Shown: positions 1-8,100 of the stretch, one piece after another
How positions within the stretch are numbered: the first letter of the stretch is position 1
Layout of the letters: each line of letters opens with the position of its first letter
From: Deltaproteobacteria bacterium
Lineage (GTDB): Bacteria; Desulfobacterota; Desulfomonilia; UBA1062
NCBI GenBank assembly: GCA_029552245.1
Contig: JAKPDW010000001.1
Location: 29,763-93,762, forward strand
DNA length: 64,000 bases
Direction: 5' to 3'
The notes under the pieces: model-generated
The model's database searches: none
What the model saw: the letters and a program-made list of their open reading frames with translations, nothing else
What the model was told of the DNA's origin: nothing
Translations under genes and position numbers: made by a program

Positions 1-558
1 CTCGTCGAGGGACTGGAGGGACACGGCCTGCCTCTCGTAGAGGGCCTTCATGCGTTTCCACGTCGAGGAGGCCAGGGACAGCCGCTGGGATGCGGCGTCG
101 AGTGCCTCGAGGGCGGCCTTGTGCCTCTGGGCGATGTCCGTGTCATCTATGGTGAGGAGAAGCGAAGAGGTCTTCACCAGGTCCCCTTCCTTCACGGCGA
201 TGGAGCTCACCCTGCCCATGACCTTGCTCGAGATGGCCGCCCTCCTGTCCGAGCGGACCGTTCCCGTGACCTCGACGAAGCTCGTAGTCGTCGTGGGCCT
301 GATCTCGGACACCTTCACCCCCCTGATCTCGGCCCTGGCCCCTTGAGGCGACTCCACGCCCGGTGAGCAGCCGTGAGCAAGGGCCGTCGCCATGGCCAGG
401 ACGCAGAGCGTGAGGACCGCGTGCGAGAACGATCCACCGCTTACGTGCGAGGTGGACAGGGGCGCAGGTGGAGTGGGGGGACATGCCGCGCAGCTCGCCT
501 TGCAGGCCGACCTTCCACAGCCGCTGTAGGCGGCGGATTCCGAGGACATGGACGGCAC
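1..558 (-). CDS. RND efflux periplasmic adaptor (MFP/HlyD-like), 3' end outside window
   Basis: This is the first ~186 codons of a membrane-fusion protein, the periplasmic linker of a tripartite RND pump; the C-terminus lies beyond base 1. A biotin-lipoyl-like half-motif is visible (GRVSSIAVKEGDLV, then LLLTIDDTD), followed by a helical-hairpin start rich in Ala, Leu and Ser. I chose GTG at 558 because GGAGG ends 8 bases upstream; ATG at 549 is the alternative. Unusually, about 40 residues precede the membrane segment (residues ~45-62) and carry Cys 14, 19, 23 and 26 (C-x4-C-x3-C-x2-C). Ordinary MFPs begin directly with a signal or lipoprotein sequence. A lipobox-like LAHGC follows the membrane segment but is not canonical. 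The family call is firm; the substrate is unknown. Confidence 0.8.
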   Translation of the reverse strand, partial: MPSMSSESAAYSGCGRSACKASCAACPPTPPAPLSTSHVSGGSFSHAVLTLCVLAMATALAHGCSPGVESPQGARAEIRGVKVSEIRPTTTTSFVEVTGTVRSDRRAAISSKVMGRVSSIAVKEGDLVKTSSLLLTIDDTDIAQRHKAALEALDAASQRLSLASSTWKRMKALYERQAVSLQSLDE

Positions 559-654
559 TGCCCTCACCTCCAAAGAGATATTTCACGCCGGCAGTGGACT
601 CGATCCACCCGGCAGACTCGTTGATAGTATAGCCGCGGTATACCGGTGAGACAA

Positions 655-687
655 GCCCTCCACCCGCCATGGCGGCGGGTGGAGGGC
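655..687 (-). terminator. 14-bp perfect hairpin downstream of HesB selenoprotein gene
   Basis: GCCCTCCACCCGCC at 655-668 is the exact reverse complement of 674-687, with a 5-base loop. It lies between the stop of the gene at 724 and the start of the adaptor gene at 558, so it probably ends the minus-strand transcript. The following bases on that strand (TTGTCT) are only weakly U-rich. Confidence 0.55.
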
Positions 688-723
688 TCTTGGGTCAGGT
701 GGTGGTGCGGCCGGGGTCGCGTC

Positions 724-1032
724 TCAGCAGCTCGTGCACCCCCCGCAGTCCGCCTTGATGCCCGTCTTCACCACGAACCCCTCGCCGCGCGGGGTTGTGA
801 CGTAGTCCACGGTCACCGGCTTCACCTCCTCGAGGAGCTTCTTCTCGATGACGAAGGTGAATCCGCCCTTTTCGAAGATCTCGTCTCCGTCTTTTGACTC
901 GTCCAGAGCCAGGCCCATCTGGGGCCCGCCTCAGCCCACGCCCGCGATGAAGACCCTCAGGGGCTCGACGCCCTGGCGGCTCTTGAAGAACTCGCCTACC
1001 ATCTCGATCGCCTTTTCCGTTACGGTGAACAT
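724..1032 (-). CDS. HesB/IscA-like selenoprotein (Sec at residue 34, TGA-encoded)
   Basis: The 102-residue product reads through an in-frame TGA at 933-931. The flanking frame is continuous from ATG 1032, which has a strong AAAAAAGGAGG site upstream, to TGA 726-724. The product aligns along its whole length with the neighbouring protein at 1735-2052: VFIAGVG-U-GG here, VFVAGMG-C-SG there, so the TGA falls exactly on conserved Cys34. The C-terminus ends in DCGGCTSC, like the Cys-rich tail of the paralogue. A hairpin starts 9 bases after the TGA. HesB-like selenoproteins are a described prokaryotic family. The A-type Fe-S carrier fold suggests a role in cluster or redox chemistry, but the function is unknown. 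A gene caller would report only residues 39-102 (724-918). Confidence 0.85.
903..922 (-). promoter_or_regulatory. Candidate bacterial SECIS hairpin for the HesB selenoprotein
   Basis: On the minus strand CCAGA begins 9 bases after the TGA and pairs with TCTGG (5 bp). The 10-base loop is TGGGCCTGGC, with G residues near its 5' side. Position and loop fit the loose bacterial SECIS rules, but the stem is short and alternative folds (CCAG/CTGG) exist. Confidence 0.45.
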
Positions 1033-1734
1033 CGTGTTCCTCCTTTTTTCGTGGAGTGAGCCCCAGGCCGAGGAGGTCCTTGGCGCACCCCGGGTTTATA
1101 TCCTTTCAGCCGTTCTTGTTGTATCGTCCGGCCGTCTTCTCCAGTCAACCTCGTGCACCCGTGCTCGTGCCCGAGGACACCGGACGGGTTCCCCCCTCTT
1201 ACCCGATCTTTCCTTCCCCATCAAGGCCGCTGGGACGGTGCTGTCGACCGGCACGCCCGGCGGGCCGGACCTGTTTGTACAACCGGTTTGTACAGATGGA
1301 TCCCCGTGCTTAGCCATGGAAGCCTTGCTGTCCGGGTGCCTTCTCCCGGGCGGGCGGATGCTCCCACTGCCTTGGGATGAGCCGGCAGGGGATGTCCCCA
1401 AGGTCTTTCTGAGGGGGATGCCCCCCCTGCCTTGGGGGTGAACCGCCGTCCCGGCACGAGAACGAGGCCGACCGTGAAGGTCTTGCTCCATGATCCCCCA
1501 CGCCCTGGCAGGCAAATCGCGAGACGCTATGGGACCGAACCCGGCCTGGACGGCGGTACCGTCGTCCAGGGCACGATGAGGGGCGGCCTGCTCTTGCCTG
1601 GTATCACGGCCAGGACGCTCGCCTGCCGAGAGACGGAAGGCGCCGGTCCGCCGGCGCCTGCCCCCGGTGCCTCGAGGCCTCGGCAGACCATGCATGACCT
1701 CATGTGTCACATCGGTTTGCACGTTGTCGTGCGC
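1033..1734. other. Intergenic region between the two HesB-like genes
   Basis: I see no convincing gene; the open frames are low-complexity, Pro/Arg/Gly-rich and without family resemblance. The region includes a TTTGTACA direct repeat near 1274 and 1285. CTGCCTTGGG occurs twice, near 1369 and 1428, within G/C-rich inverted repeats. A TATAAA-like -10 element for the selenoprotein gene lies at 1095-1100 on the minus strand, without a clear -35. Confidence 0.4.
1639..1658 (-). terminator. GC hairpin, possible terminator of the HesB paralogue
   Basis: GGCGCCGG at 1639-1646 pairs with CCGGCGCC at 1651-1658 around a TCCG loop. It sits ~75 bases past the stop of the gene at 1735 and is followed on that strand by TTCCGTCTCT. 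The U-tract is weak. Confidence 0.35.
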
Positions 1735-2052
1735 TCAGCACCCACAACACCCCCCCGAGCACCCGGAGCCCGGCTTGAGGGAAGAGGAGATGACGAAGCC
1801 CTCTCCCTGCGAGGTGGTCACGTAGTCTATCTTGATGGGCTTGGCCGTCTCGTAGAGCTGGTTTTCGATCAGGTAGGTATAGCCGTCGATCTCGAACGTG
1901 CGGTCGTTCTCGTTCGCTTCGTCAAGGGCCATGCCCAGCTGCACGCCGCTGCACCCCATGCCAGCCACGAATACCCGTACGGGCTCCACCTTTTCCCTTC
2001 CCTTGAAGAACTGCCCGATCATCTCCGTCGCCTTCCTGGTCACTTCCAACAT
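1735..2052 (-). CDS. HesB/IscA-like protein, Cys form
   Basis: This is a complete 105-residue protein and the cysteine-containing paralogue of the selenoprotein at 724-1032. Identity is strong through the core (YVTTSQGEGFVI against YVTTPRGEGFVV) and Cys34 is in the Sec position. The C-terminal tail (GCSGGCCGC) holds four cysteines, compared with the CxC-type ending of A-type carriers. AAGGAGA precedes the ATG. The role in Fe-S or thiol chemistry is inferred from the family only. The two copies probably arose by duplication, each with its own upstream region. Confidence 0.8.
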   Translation of the reverse strand: MLEVTRKATEMIGQFFKGREKVEPVRVFVAGMGCSGVQLGMALDEANENDRTFEIDGYTYLIENQLYETAKPIKIDYVTTSQGEGFVISSSLKPGSGCSGGCCGC

Positions 2053-2562
2053 CTTCTGTCTCCTTGTCGGGCGGTTGCATGGGCTTTCTGTCGTTTTGAG
2101 CCAGACAACCAGCAGTCACCCTTTCGTTGTATGCGCCTTCTCAAGGTTTCGCGCCCCGCGGCCGCGACCCGGCGCAATGGTCCGGCCGTGTGGTCCCCTC
2201 GTCGAGCGGGATCCTTTAGCGTCCGTGTTCATCGTCTGTCTTCAGGTCCCCATGCGTCCGTCGGTGCACCCTGCCACATGGGGATGCTTCGGTCAACCCG
2301 TATCGGGGGTGTCGATGGGGGGTGTCTCTCTCGTCCTTGGCCCTTGACGCCGCACAGGAGCCCGTTGGCTGGCGCGAGCGTGATCCTCAAGGTTCGCGGC
2401 GCTCTGCTCCGGCGATTCATCACTCCGAGGCGGCCCTCTCCCTCAAGCCAAGGCCTGATCTCGGCCGGGTCACCCACCATGCCCGAAGGGCCGTGTCTGT
2501 GCGGCCGGTGGTGCATGTGGCCGGGCGTGGCGCAGGGGTCGAAAGGTCGGGCCCGAGACCGG
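2053..2562. other. Intergenic region without recognised gene
   Basis: I find no supported gene or RNA between the HesB paralogue and the ribbon-helix-helix gene. The long plus-strand frame crossing it (1432-2847) is an unconstrained high-GC frame antisense to both flanking genes. Confidence 0.4.
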
Positions 2563-2799
2563 CTAGGCCTTGATGACCTCCTTGAGGTCGAGGAGGTTGA
2601 TGTCCGTCTTGGGCTGGTACTTCTTTATCAGCATCCCGATCGCCTCGTTCACCAGGATGGAGAGCTCCTTGCCCGTGATGGCGGACAGGATCGAGAGGGC
2701 CTTTGCATGGCGTTCCTCGATGTAGTAGTTCCGCTTGACGAGTTTCGTGTCCGTGCCCTCGTACTTGCTGCTCAATGGTTTTCTTCCGCGTCTTGCCAT
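2563..2799 (-). CDS. Small ribbon-helix-helix-like DNA-binding protein
   Basis: The 78-residue basic protein starts with RRGRKPLSSKY. A short beta-type stretch (LVKRNYYIEERHAKAL) is followed by two amphipathic helices, the second being ELSILVNEAIGMLIKKY. This is the usual layout of RHH/MetJ-Arc-fold repressors or antitoxins. I chose ATG 2799 because GGGAAAGGA lies just upstream; a further in-frame start at 2880 would fall inside the promoter. No toxin gene is adjacent, so it is more likely an orphan regulator. The upstream region is notably AT-rich for this genome, which may reflect transfer. Confidence 0.65.
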   Translation of the reverse strand: MARRGRKPLSSKYEGTDTKLVKRNYYIEERHAKALSILSAITGKELSILVNEAIGMLIKKYQPKTDINLLDLKEVIKA

Positions 2800-2836
2800 G
2801 TGTCTGTCCTTTCCCTCTCGTGCAACATGATAGTCT

Positions 2837-2865
2837 ATATTATTTAGAACATCGAAGATCGACAA
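2837..2865 (-). promoter_or_regulatory. Sigma70-type promoter of the RHH gene
   Basis: On the minus strand TTGTCG and TAATAT are separated by 17 bases, about 38 bases upstream of ATG 2799. The surrounding 60 bases are AT-rich. Confidence 0.45.
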
Positions 2866-3399
2866 GGATTCTCGTATCACGAAATATGTACGCTCCCCGC
2901 CATGCGCCGACCCCCTGTGTCCGCGATTTCACTGGCTGGTTTTTCGAGAGACCAGGGTAACTCCCCTCTTCATGACGACGGCTCGCAGGATGAAGACCCG
3001 AGGGCCCGCCTTCCGGAAAGAACCGGGTGAGTGCACGAGGAGACCTCGTTTGCGTGGCGGGAAACGAGACGTCACTCCTTCCCGGCGCAGCGCCTGGTTG
3101 CATCCCGATGGGACACGAGCCCCCTCATCCTTGGGCGGTCGCACGGACAGCCATGAAAGGCGTGTGCTCAGTGTTTCGGAAGGCGCCTCTTCGCGCATGG
3201 GAGGCATACCCTTTTGCGCAGGGAAGAGACCCACGGGTACCCGAGAACATGGAAGGGGCCCGCCGGCGGACCCTTTGCGCAGGGAGAGGGCGCGGGGGTC
3301 CTCCCTCACCGAACGACCGTTTCCAGCGTGGCCGGTGTGCCATGGCCAAGGTGAGGCGGGTCCTCCCGTGCATCTCGGGTCACAGGTCGCGGTAGGGTC

Positions 3400-3427
3400 T
3401 TGACAGGGCGGGGCATCGTGTTAGTAT
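3400..3427 (+). promoter_or_regulatory. Sigma70-type promoter of the acyl-CoA ligase gene
   Basis: TTGACA at 3400-3405 is followed after 16 bases by TAGTAT at 3422-3427, 60 bases before ATG 3488. Confidence 0.55.
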
Positions 3428-3487
3428 TGTATGATAATAAGTCAACTTGGATGCATGACCCGAATGCTTCGGATGGGGGAGGTTCGC

Positions 3488-5161
3488 ATGGGATTCGAGA
3501 GGATCTGGCACAAGAGTTATCCACAGGGGGTCCCCAGGGAGATCGTCTTCGACCGCACCACGATGCCTGAAGCGCTCGAGAGGAGCTCGAGGCGTTTTCC
3601 CGACACGCCGGCGCTCAACTACATGGGCAGGCTGATCACGTACGAGGAGCTCAACCGCATGGTGAATGCCTTCGCCAGGGCCCTCATGGGGCTCGGGGTG
3701 AAGAAGGGCGACACGGTCGCCATGCTCCTGCCCAACATCCCCCAGGTGGTCATCGCCAACTACGCGACGTGGCGGATAGGCGCGGTCGCCGCACAGAACA
3801 ACCCGCTCTACACGGAGCGGGAGCTCACGCACCAGCTGGACGACTCCGACGCAACGATCCTCGTCACCCTCGACCTCCTTCTGCCGAGGGCTCTCGCCGT
3901 CAAGCCGAAGACAAAGATCAGGCACATCGTGATCTGCCATATCAACGACTACCTGCCGTTCCCCAAGAAGCAGCTCTTCCCCCTGGTGAAGAGGAAGATG
4001 TACCGCAAGGTGAAGCCCGGTGACGGGGTCTCGCTCTTTGTGGACCTCGTCGAGGCGAACGACGACTCCCCGGTTCCCAACCATGCCGCGTGGGAGGAAC
4101 TGGGCACGCTCATCTACACCGGCGGGACGACGGGCGTGAGCAAGGGCGTCATGCTGACGCACGCCAACATGTCGTGCAACGTCCAGCAGCTCAGGGCGTG
4201 GTTCTACGACATCGAGGACGGCAAGGAGAGCATCCTCGGGATCTTCCCCTTCTTCCACTCGGCCGGGTTCACGGGTATCCAGAATTTCACCGTGTGGGGC
4301 GGCGGCACCGACGTTCTCGTGCCCAGGCCCGAGCCCGGGGTGATCATCGAGCTCCTCAAGAAGTTCAGGCCCGGCTTCATGCCCGGCGTGCCCACGATCT
4401 TCATCGGCCTGCTCAACGACGAGCGTTTCAGGAAGATGGACCTGAGATTCATCAAGGGGTTCATCGCAGGAGCCGCTCCCCTGTCGGTCGAGACCATCAA
4501 CGAGCTCAAGCGTATCACCGGGGGCGACCTCATCAATGTCTACGGCCTCACCGAAACCTCCCCCATGGGCACGGCTTCCCCGTGGAAGGGGGATATCAAG
4601 CCCGGCACGGTGGGTGTGCCGTTCCCGAGCACCGACCTCAAGATCGTCGACGTGGAGACAGGCACCGTGGAGATGAAGACCGGCGAGGCGGGCGAGATCT
4701 GCTTCAAGGGCCCTCAGGTCATGAAGGGTTACTACAAGAGGCCCGATGAGACCGAGAAGGTGCTCAGGGACGGCTGGCTGTATACCGGAGACATCGGGTT
4801 CCTCGACGAGGACGGGTATCTCACCATCGTGGACAGGAAGAAGGACATGATCGTGGCCTCGGGCTACAACATCTTCCCACAGGAAATCGACGAGATCCTC
4901 ATGAGCCACCCGAAGGTCATGGAGGCCTGCACCATAGGTGTGCCGGACAGCTACCGGGGGGTGGCGCCCAAGGCGTTCGTCGTCCTCAAGCCGGGAGTGA
5001 CGGCGGAGAGGGAGGAACTCATCGCCTTCCTCAAGGAGCGGCTGGCAGCCTACAAGGTGCCCAAGGAGATCGAGTTCATGGACGAGCTCCCCAAGAGCGC
5101 CGTGGGCAAGATCCTCCGGAAGGAGCTCAGGGAGCTCGAGAAGAAGAAAGGCGGTGCCTAG
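3488..5161 (+). CDS. AMP-forming long-chain fatty-acid-type acyl-CoA ligase
   Basis: The 557-residue enzyme activates a carboxylic acid with ATP and CoA through an acyl-adenylate. Visible ANL-superfamily motifs in order are the phosphate loop YTGGTTGVSKG (from residue 210), YGLTETSP, YTGDIGFLDEDGYL with VDRKKDMI, and the C-terminal catalytic lysine in PKSAVGK (Lys541). ATG 3488 follows GGGGGAGG at 5-base spacing; an in-frame start at 3431 lies too close to the promoter. The gene appears monocistronic. The family is clear. The acid substrate (long-chain or aromatic) cannot be told from sequence alone. The stop is TAG. Confidence 0.92.
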   Translation: MGFERIWHKSYPQGVPREIVFDRTTMPEALERSSRRFPDTPALNYMGRLITYEELNRMVNAFARALMGLGVKKGDTVAMLLPNIPQVVIANYATWRIGAVAAQNNPLYTERELTHQLDDSDATILVTLDLLLPRALAVKPKTKIRHIVICHINDYLPFPKKQLFPLVKRKMYRKVKPGDGVSLFVDLVEANDDSPVPNHAAWEELGTLIYTGGTTGVSKGVMLTHANMSCNVQQLRAWFYDIEDGKESILGIFPFFHSAGFTGIQNFTVWGGGTDVLVPRPEPGVIIELLKKFRPGFMPGVPTIFIGLLNDERFRKMDLRFIKGFIAGAAPLSVETINELKRITGGDLINVYGLTETSPMGTASPWKGDIKPGTVGVPFPSTDLKIVDVETGTVEMKTGEAGEICFKGPQVMKGYYKRPDETEKVLRDGWLYTGDIGFLDEDGYLTIVDRKKDMIVASGYNIFPQEIDEILMSHPKVMEACTIGVPDSYRGVAPKAFVVLKPGVTAEREELIAFLKERLAAYKVPKEIEFMDELPKSAVGKILRKELRELEKKKGGA

Positions 5162-5448
5162 CCCGCAAACGGGATCGAGCGCCCGGATCGATCAGGCTGC
5201 CGTGAGGCGTGAGGGAAAAGGCACACCGCCGAGAGGCGCCGTGTCGTCTCCCTGGCCGGGCCTGAACACGAGCGTTGTCCGCGAACCTTGAGGTCGTCTC
5301 CTCCACCGGGATGTCTGACGACGAAGGCGAAGCCCCGCGAGCCGTCTTGGGCCGCCCCCAAGGTCTCCTGAAGGTTGATTTCCGCTTGGAATCCACTACT
5401 CTTGTATATCAAGAAATCCTGCAGGCACGTCTGTCGAAAGGAGGGGGC

Positions 5449-7239
5449 GTGGAGAGACATCACAAGGTATCCATCTGGTACGTACTCATCGGCATTTGGC
5501 TCGTGCTCATCGCCCAGAACTACATAGCGCAGAAGATCGCGGTCCAGACGATCCCCTACAGCCAGTTCATGACCCTCCTCAAGGAAGGCAGGATCACGGA
5601 GATCGCGGTCGGCCAGAACCGGATACAGGGAAAGATGAAGGACAAAAACGGCGAGGTGAAGGAATTCAAGACAATCCGTGTCGATCCCGAGCTCTCGAGG
5701 ATGCTGGATGAGTACAAGGTGACGTTCAAGGGGGAAATCGAGCGGACATTCGCACGGGACCTTTTGTCCTGGGTCCTGCCGATCTTGGTCTTCGTGGGTA
5801 TCTGGTACTTCATCATGAAGAGGATGGCCTCCCAGCAGCCCGGGTTCATGTCCCTCGGCAAGAACAAGGCCAAGATCTACGTGGAGAGCGAGCTCAAGGT
5901 TCGTTTCTCCGATGTCGCAGGCGTCGACGAGGCCAAGCAGGAACTCGTGGAGGTGATAGAGTTCCTCAAGAACCCCGACAAGTTCAGCGAACTCGGCGGC
6001 CGCATCCCCAAGGGGATCCTGCTGGTGGGCCCTCCCGGCACGGGAAAGACCATGCTCGCCAAGGCGGTCGCTGGGGAGAGCGGTGTTCCCTTCTTCAGCA
6101 TGAGCGGGTCCGACTTCGTCGAGATGTTCGTGGGCCTGGGCGCGGCCAGGGTGAGGGATCTCTTCGAGCAGGCGAAGCAGAAGGCGCCGTGCATCATCTT
6201 CATTGACGAGCTCGATGCCTTGGGCAAGGCCAGGGGCATAGGCCTGACCGCCGGTCATGACGAGCGCGAGCAGACCCTCAACCAGCTCCTCGTGGAGATG
6301 GACGGGTTCGATCCCAAGGTCGGGGTCATCCTCATGGCCGCCACGAACAGGCCCGAGATCCTCGACCCGGCGCTGCTCAGGCCCGGGAGGTTCGACAGGC
6401 ACGTCCTCGTGGACAGGCCGGACAAGAAAGGCCGGGAGGAGATCCTCAGGGTTCACATGAAGAACGTCAAGACGGCTCCAGATGTGGATCCGGGCCGCAT
6501 CGCATCCATGACCCCGGGTATGGTGGGTGCGGATCTCGCGAACATCGTGAACGAGGCCGCACTGCTCGCGGTACGCAAGGGCAAGAGGGAAGTGGGCATG
6601 GAGGAGTTCGAGGAGGCCGTCGAGAGGATCGTCGCAGGCCTTGAGAAGAAGAACAGGCTCATCAACGAGCGTGAGCGGAAGATCGTCGCCCACCACGAGA
6701 TGGGCCACGCCATAGTCGCCATGAGCCTTCCCGGCGCGGACCGCGTCCAGAAGATATCCATCATCCCCCGCGGCATAGCGGCGCTCGGCTATACCATGCA
6801 GGTGCCGACCGACGACAGGTTTCTCATGAGCAGGGCCGAGCTCTTGGACAAGATCGCGACCCTGCTCGCCGGGAGGGCGGCCGAGGAACTCGTGTTCTCG
6901 GATGTCTCCACCGGGGCGCACAACGACCTTGCACGCGCAACGGACATCGCGAAGAGCATGGTCAAGGAATACGGCATGAGCGAAAAACTCGGCCAGGTTT
7001 ACCTCTCGAGCGACCGGGGACCTCGGCTCCTCGATATCGGGAAGGTCGAGCGCACGGACTACAGCGAGGCGACCGCGCAGGCGATCGACGACGAGGTCAG
7101 GCGCATCATCCAGGACCAGTACCGTGTCGCACGGGACATCCTCTCCTCGAGGATGGACGTGCTCGAAAAGGGCGCGCAGATGCTCCTGGAGAGGGAAAAG
7201 CTGGACGGCGAGGAGGTGGCCTCGCTCCTCGGCGCGTAA
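5449..7239 (+). CDS. ftsH: ATP-dependent zinc metalloprotease FtsH
   Basis: This is a membrane-anchored AAA+ protease of 596 residues that degrades misfolded membrane and regulatory proteins. Membrane helices lie at residues ~8-24 and ~103-120, enclosing a short periplasmic domain. The Walker A motif GPPGTGKT starts at residue 194, Walker B is [11 protein letters not shown], and the second region of homology ends in RPGRFDRHV. The zinc site HEMGH is at 416-420. GTG 5449 follows AAAGGAGGGGG directly; the longer frame upstream (from 5275) lacks FtsH-like sequence. The protein is slightly shorter than the E. coli enzyme because its C-terminal tail is short. It stands alone, not beside tilS or folP. 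Confidence 0.96.
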   Translation: MERHHKVSIWYVLIGIWLVLIAQNYIAQKIAVQTIPYSQFMTLLKEGRITEIAVGQNRIQGKMKDKNGEVKEFKTIRVDPELSRMLDEYKVTFKGEIERTFARDLLSWVLPILVFVGIWYFIMKRMASQQPGFMSLGKNKAKIYVESELKVRFSDVAGVDEAKQELVEVIEFLKNPDKFSELGGRIPKGILLVGPPGTGKTMLAKAVAGESGVPFFSMSGSDFVEMFVGLGAARVRDLFEQAKQKAPCIIFIDELDALGKARGIGLTAGHDEREQTLNQLLVEMDGFDPKVGVILMAATNRPEILDPALLRPGRFDRHVLVDRPDKKGREEILRVHMKNVKTAPDVDPGRIASMTPGMVGADLANIVNEAALLAVRKGKREVGMEEFEEAVERIVAGLEKKNRLINERERKIVAHHEMGHAIVAMSLPGADRVQKISIIPRGIAALGYTMQVPTDDRFLMSRAELLDKIATLLAGRAAEELVFSDVSTGAHNDLARATDIAKSMVKEYGMSEKLGQVYLSSDRGPRLLDIGKVERTDYSEATAQAIDDEVRRIIQDQYRVARDILSSRMDVLEKGAQMLLEREKLDGEEVASLLGA

Positions 7240-8100
7240 GCGGCGCCTTGAGCGTCGCTGCCGGTCTCGTGCCGCCTCCGGCGGGGAGCGGGCAGAATCC
7301 GTGGCAAGAGACAGGCTTCTCTCGAGGCTTCTCTCTCGGGACCCCATCCTCGAACTGTCCAGGACCCGCTGCCGTCCTGCGTCCTGCCAGGGGGAGGATG
7401 CGGACCGTATCGTCGAGGAGGCCCTGCGGCCCTCCGCGGAGGTGACCTTGCGGTTCTCCAGGCGTCAATGGCCCGTGCGACCGTTTCCCACCTTGAGCCC
7501 TTCACGGCTGCGTGCACCTGTGGGGTGTCGCATGCGGGCATGGCGGGACTTTGTCCGGACATGTCCCGCGAAAGGAACAGGGGCGCCCAAGCAGGCGATG
7601 GTTCCCGGTGTGCATGGGCAGGCGTCCAGGTCGAATGAAAGGGCCGTCTCCCCCTCGTGACGGTGGCGGTCCCCAGGGCCTGGATACCCAGAGGTCCGCA
7701 AGTCCTGGACAGGGCATGACCCTTGCCGCGGCCCTATCCTACGGGTAGGGCTTGGTCCCTCCCATGACTGGGGCACGGTGCTTACGTGGACATACGGGCA
7801 GGGGACATGTTGAACGAGGTTATCAAGGGGACATTCCGGACGAGTCTTGACACGTGAGCCGGCAAACCTTGACTCTCGGTGGCTATGCATTATGAATGAG
7901 CAGGCAGAGGAGCATGTCCAGGACCGAGCCCTCTGTTTCCCTGCGCCCGAGGGGTCCATGGCATCGGGTCTTCAGTCGGGGGCGCCGAACGTGACCTTCA
8001 GGCCTCGAGGCGGCGGCGACAGCGACTGCAGGGCGGGAATGGACCGGTCCGCCGGGCGGCCGTGAAGCCTCCACGGTGAGGCCGGCTGGAGGGTATGTGC
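7240..8100. other. Long intergenic region with a dispersed repeat
   Basis: No protein-like frame was found in 860 bases. The only structure recognised is the ~102-bp repeat at 7752-7853, also present inverted at 24226-24326. Confidence 0.45.
7752..7853 (+). repeat. Dispersed ~102-bp repeat, copy A
   Basis: It runs from TGGTCCCTCCCATGACTG to CGAGTCTTGACAC and matches the reverse complement of 24226-24326 at about 86% by hand alignment (14 mismatches). No open frame or transposase is attached. It may be the relic of an insertion sequence or a small non-autonomous element. Confidence 0.65.

Larger units (their letters stand above)
2800..3487. other. Divergent intergenic region
   Basis: It carries promoters at both ends (2837-2865 minus, 3400-3427 plus). 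The ~530 bases between hold no frame with recognisable protein character. Confidence 0.4.

Noticed and set aside
1432..2847. 471-residue plus-strand open frame
   Set aside because: It is antisense to the HesB paralogue and RHH genes and has no recognisable domain; long frames are expected by chance at this GC content.
5158..7347. 729-residue minus-strand open frame
   Set aside because: It is the antisense shadow of ftsH, with the same Leu/His/Asp-rich composition seen opposite other real genes.
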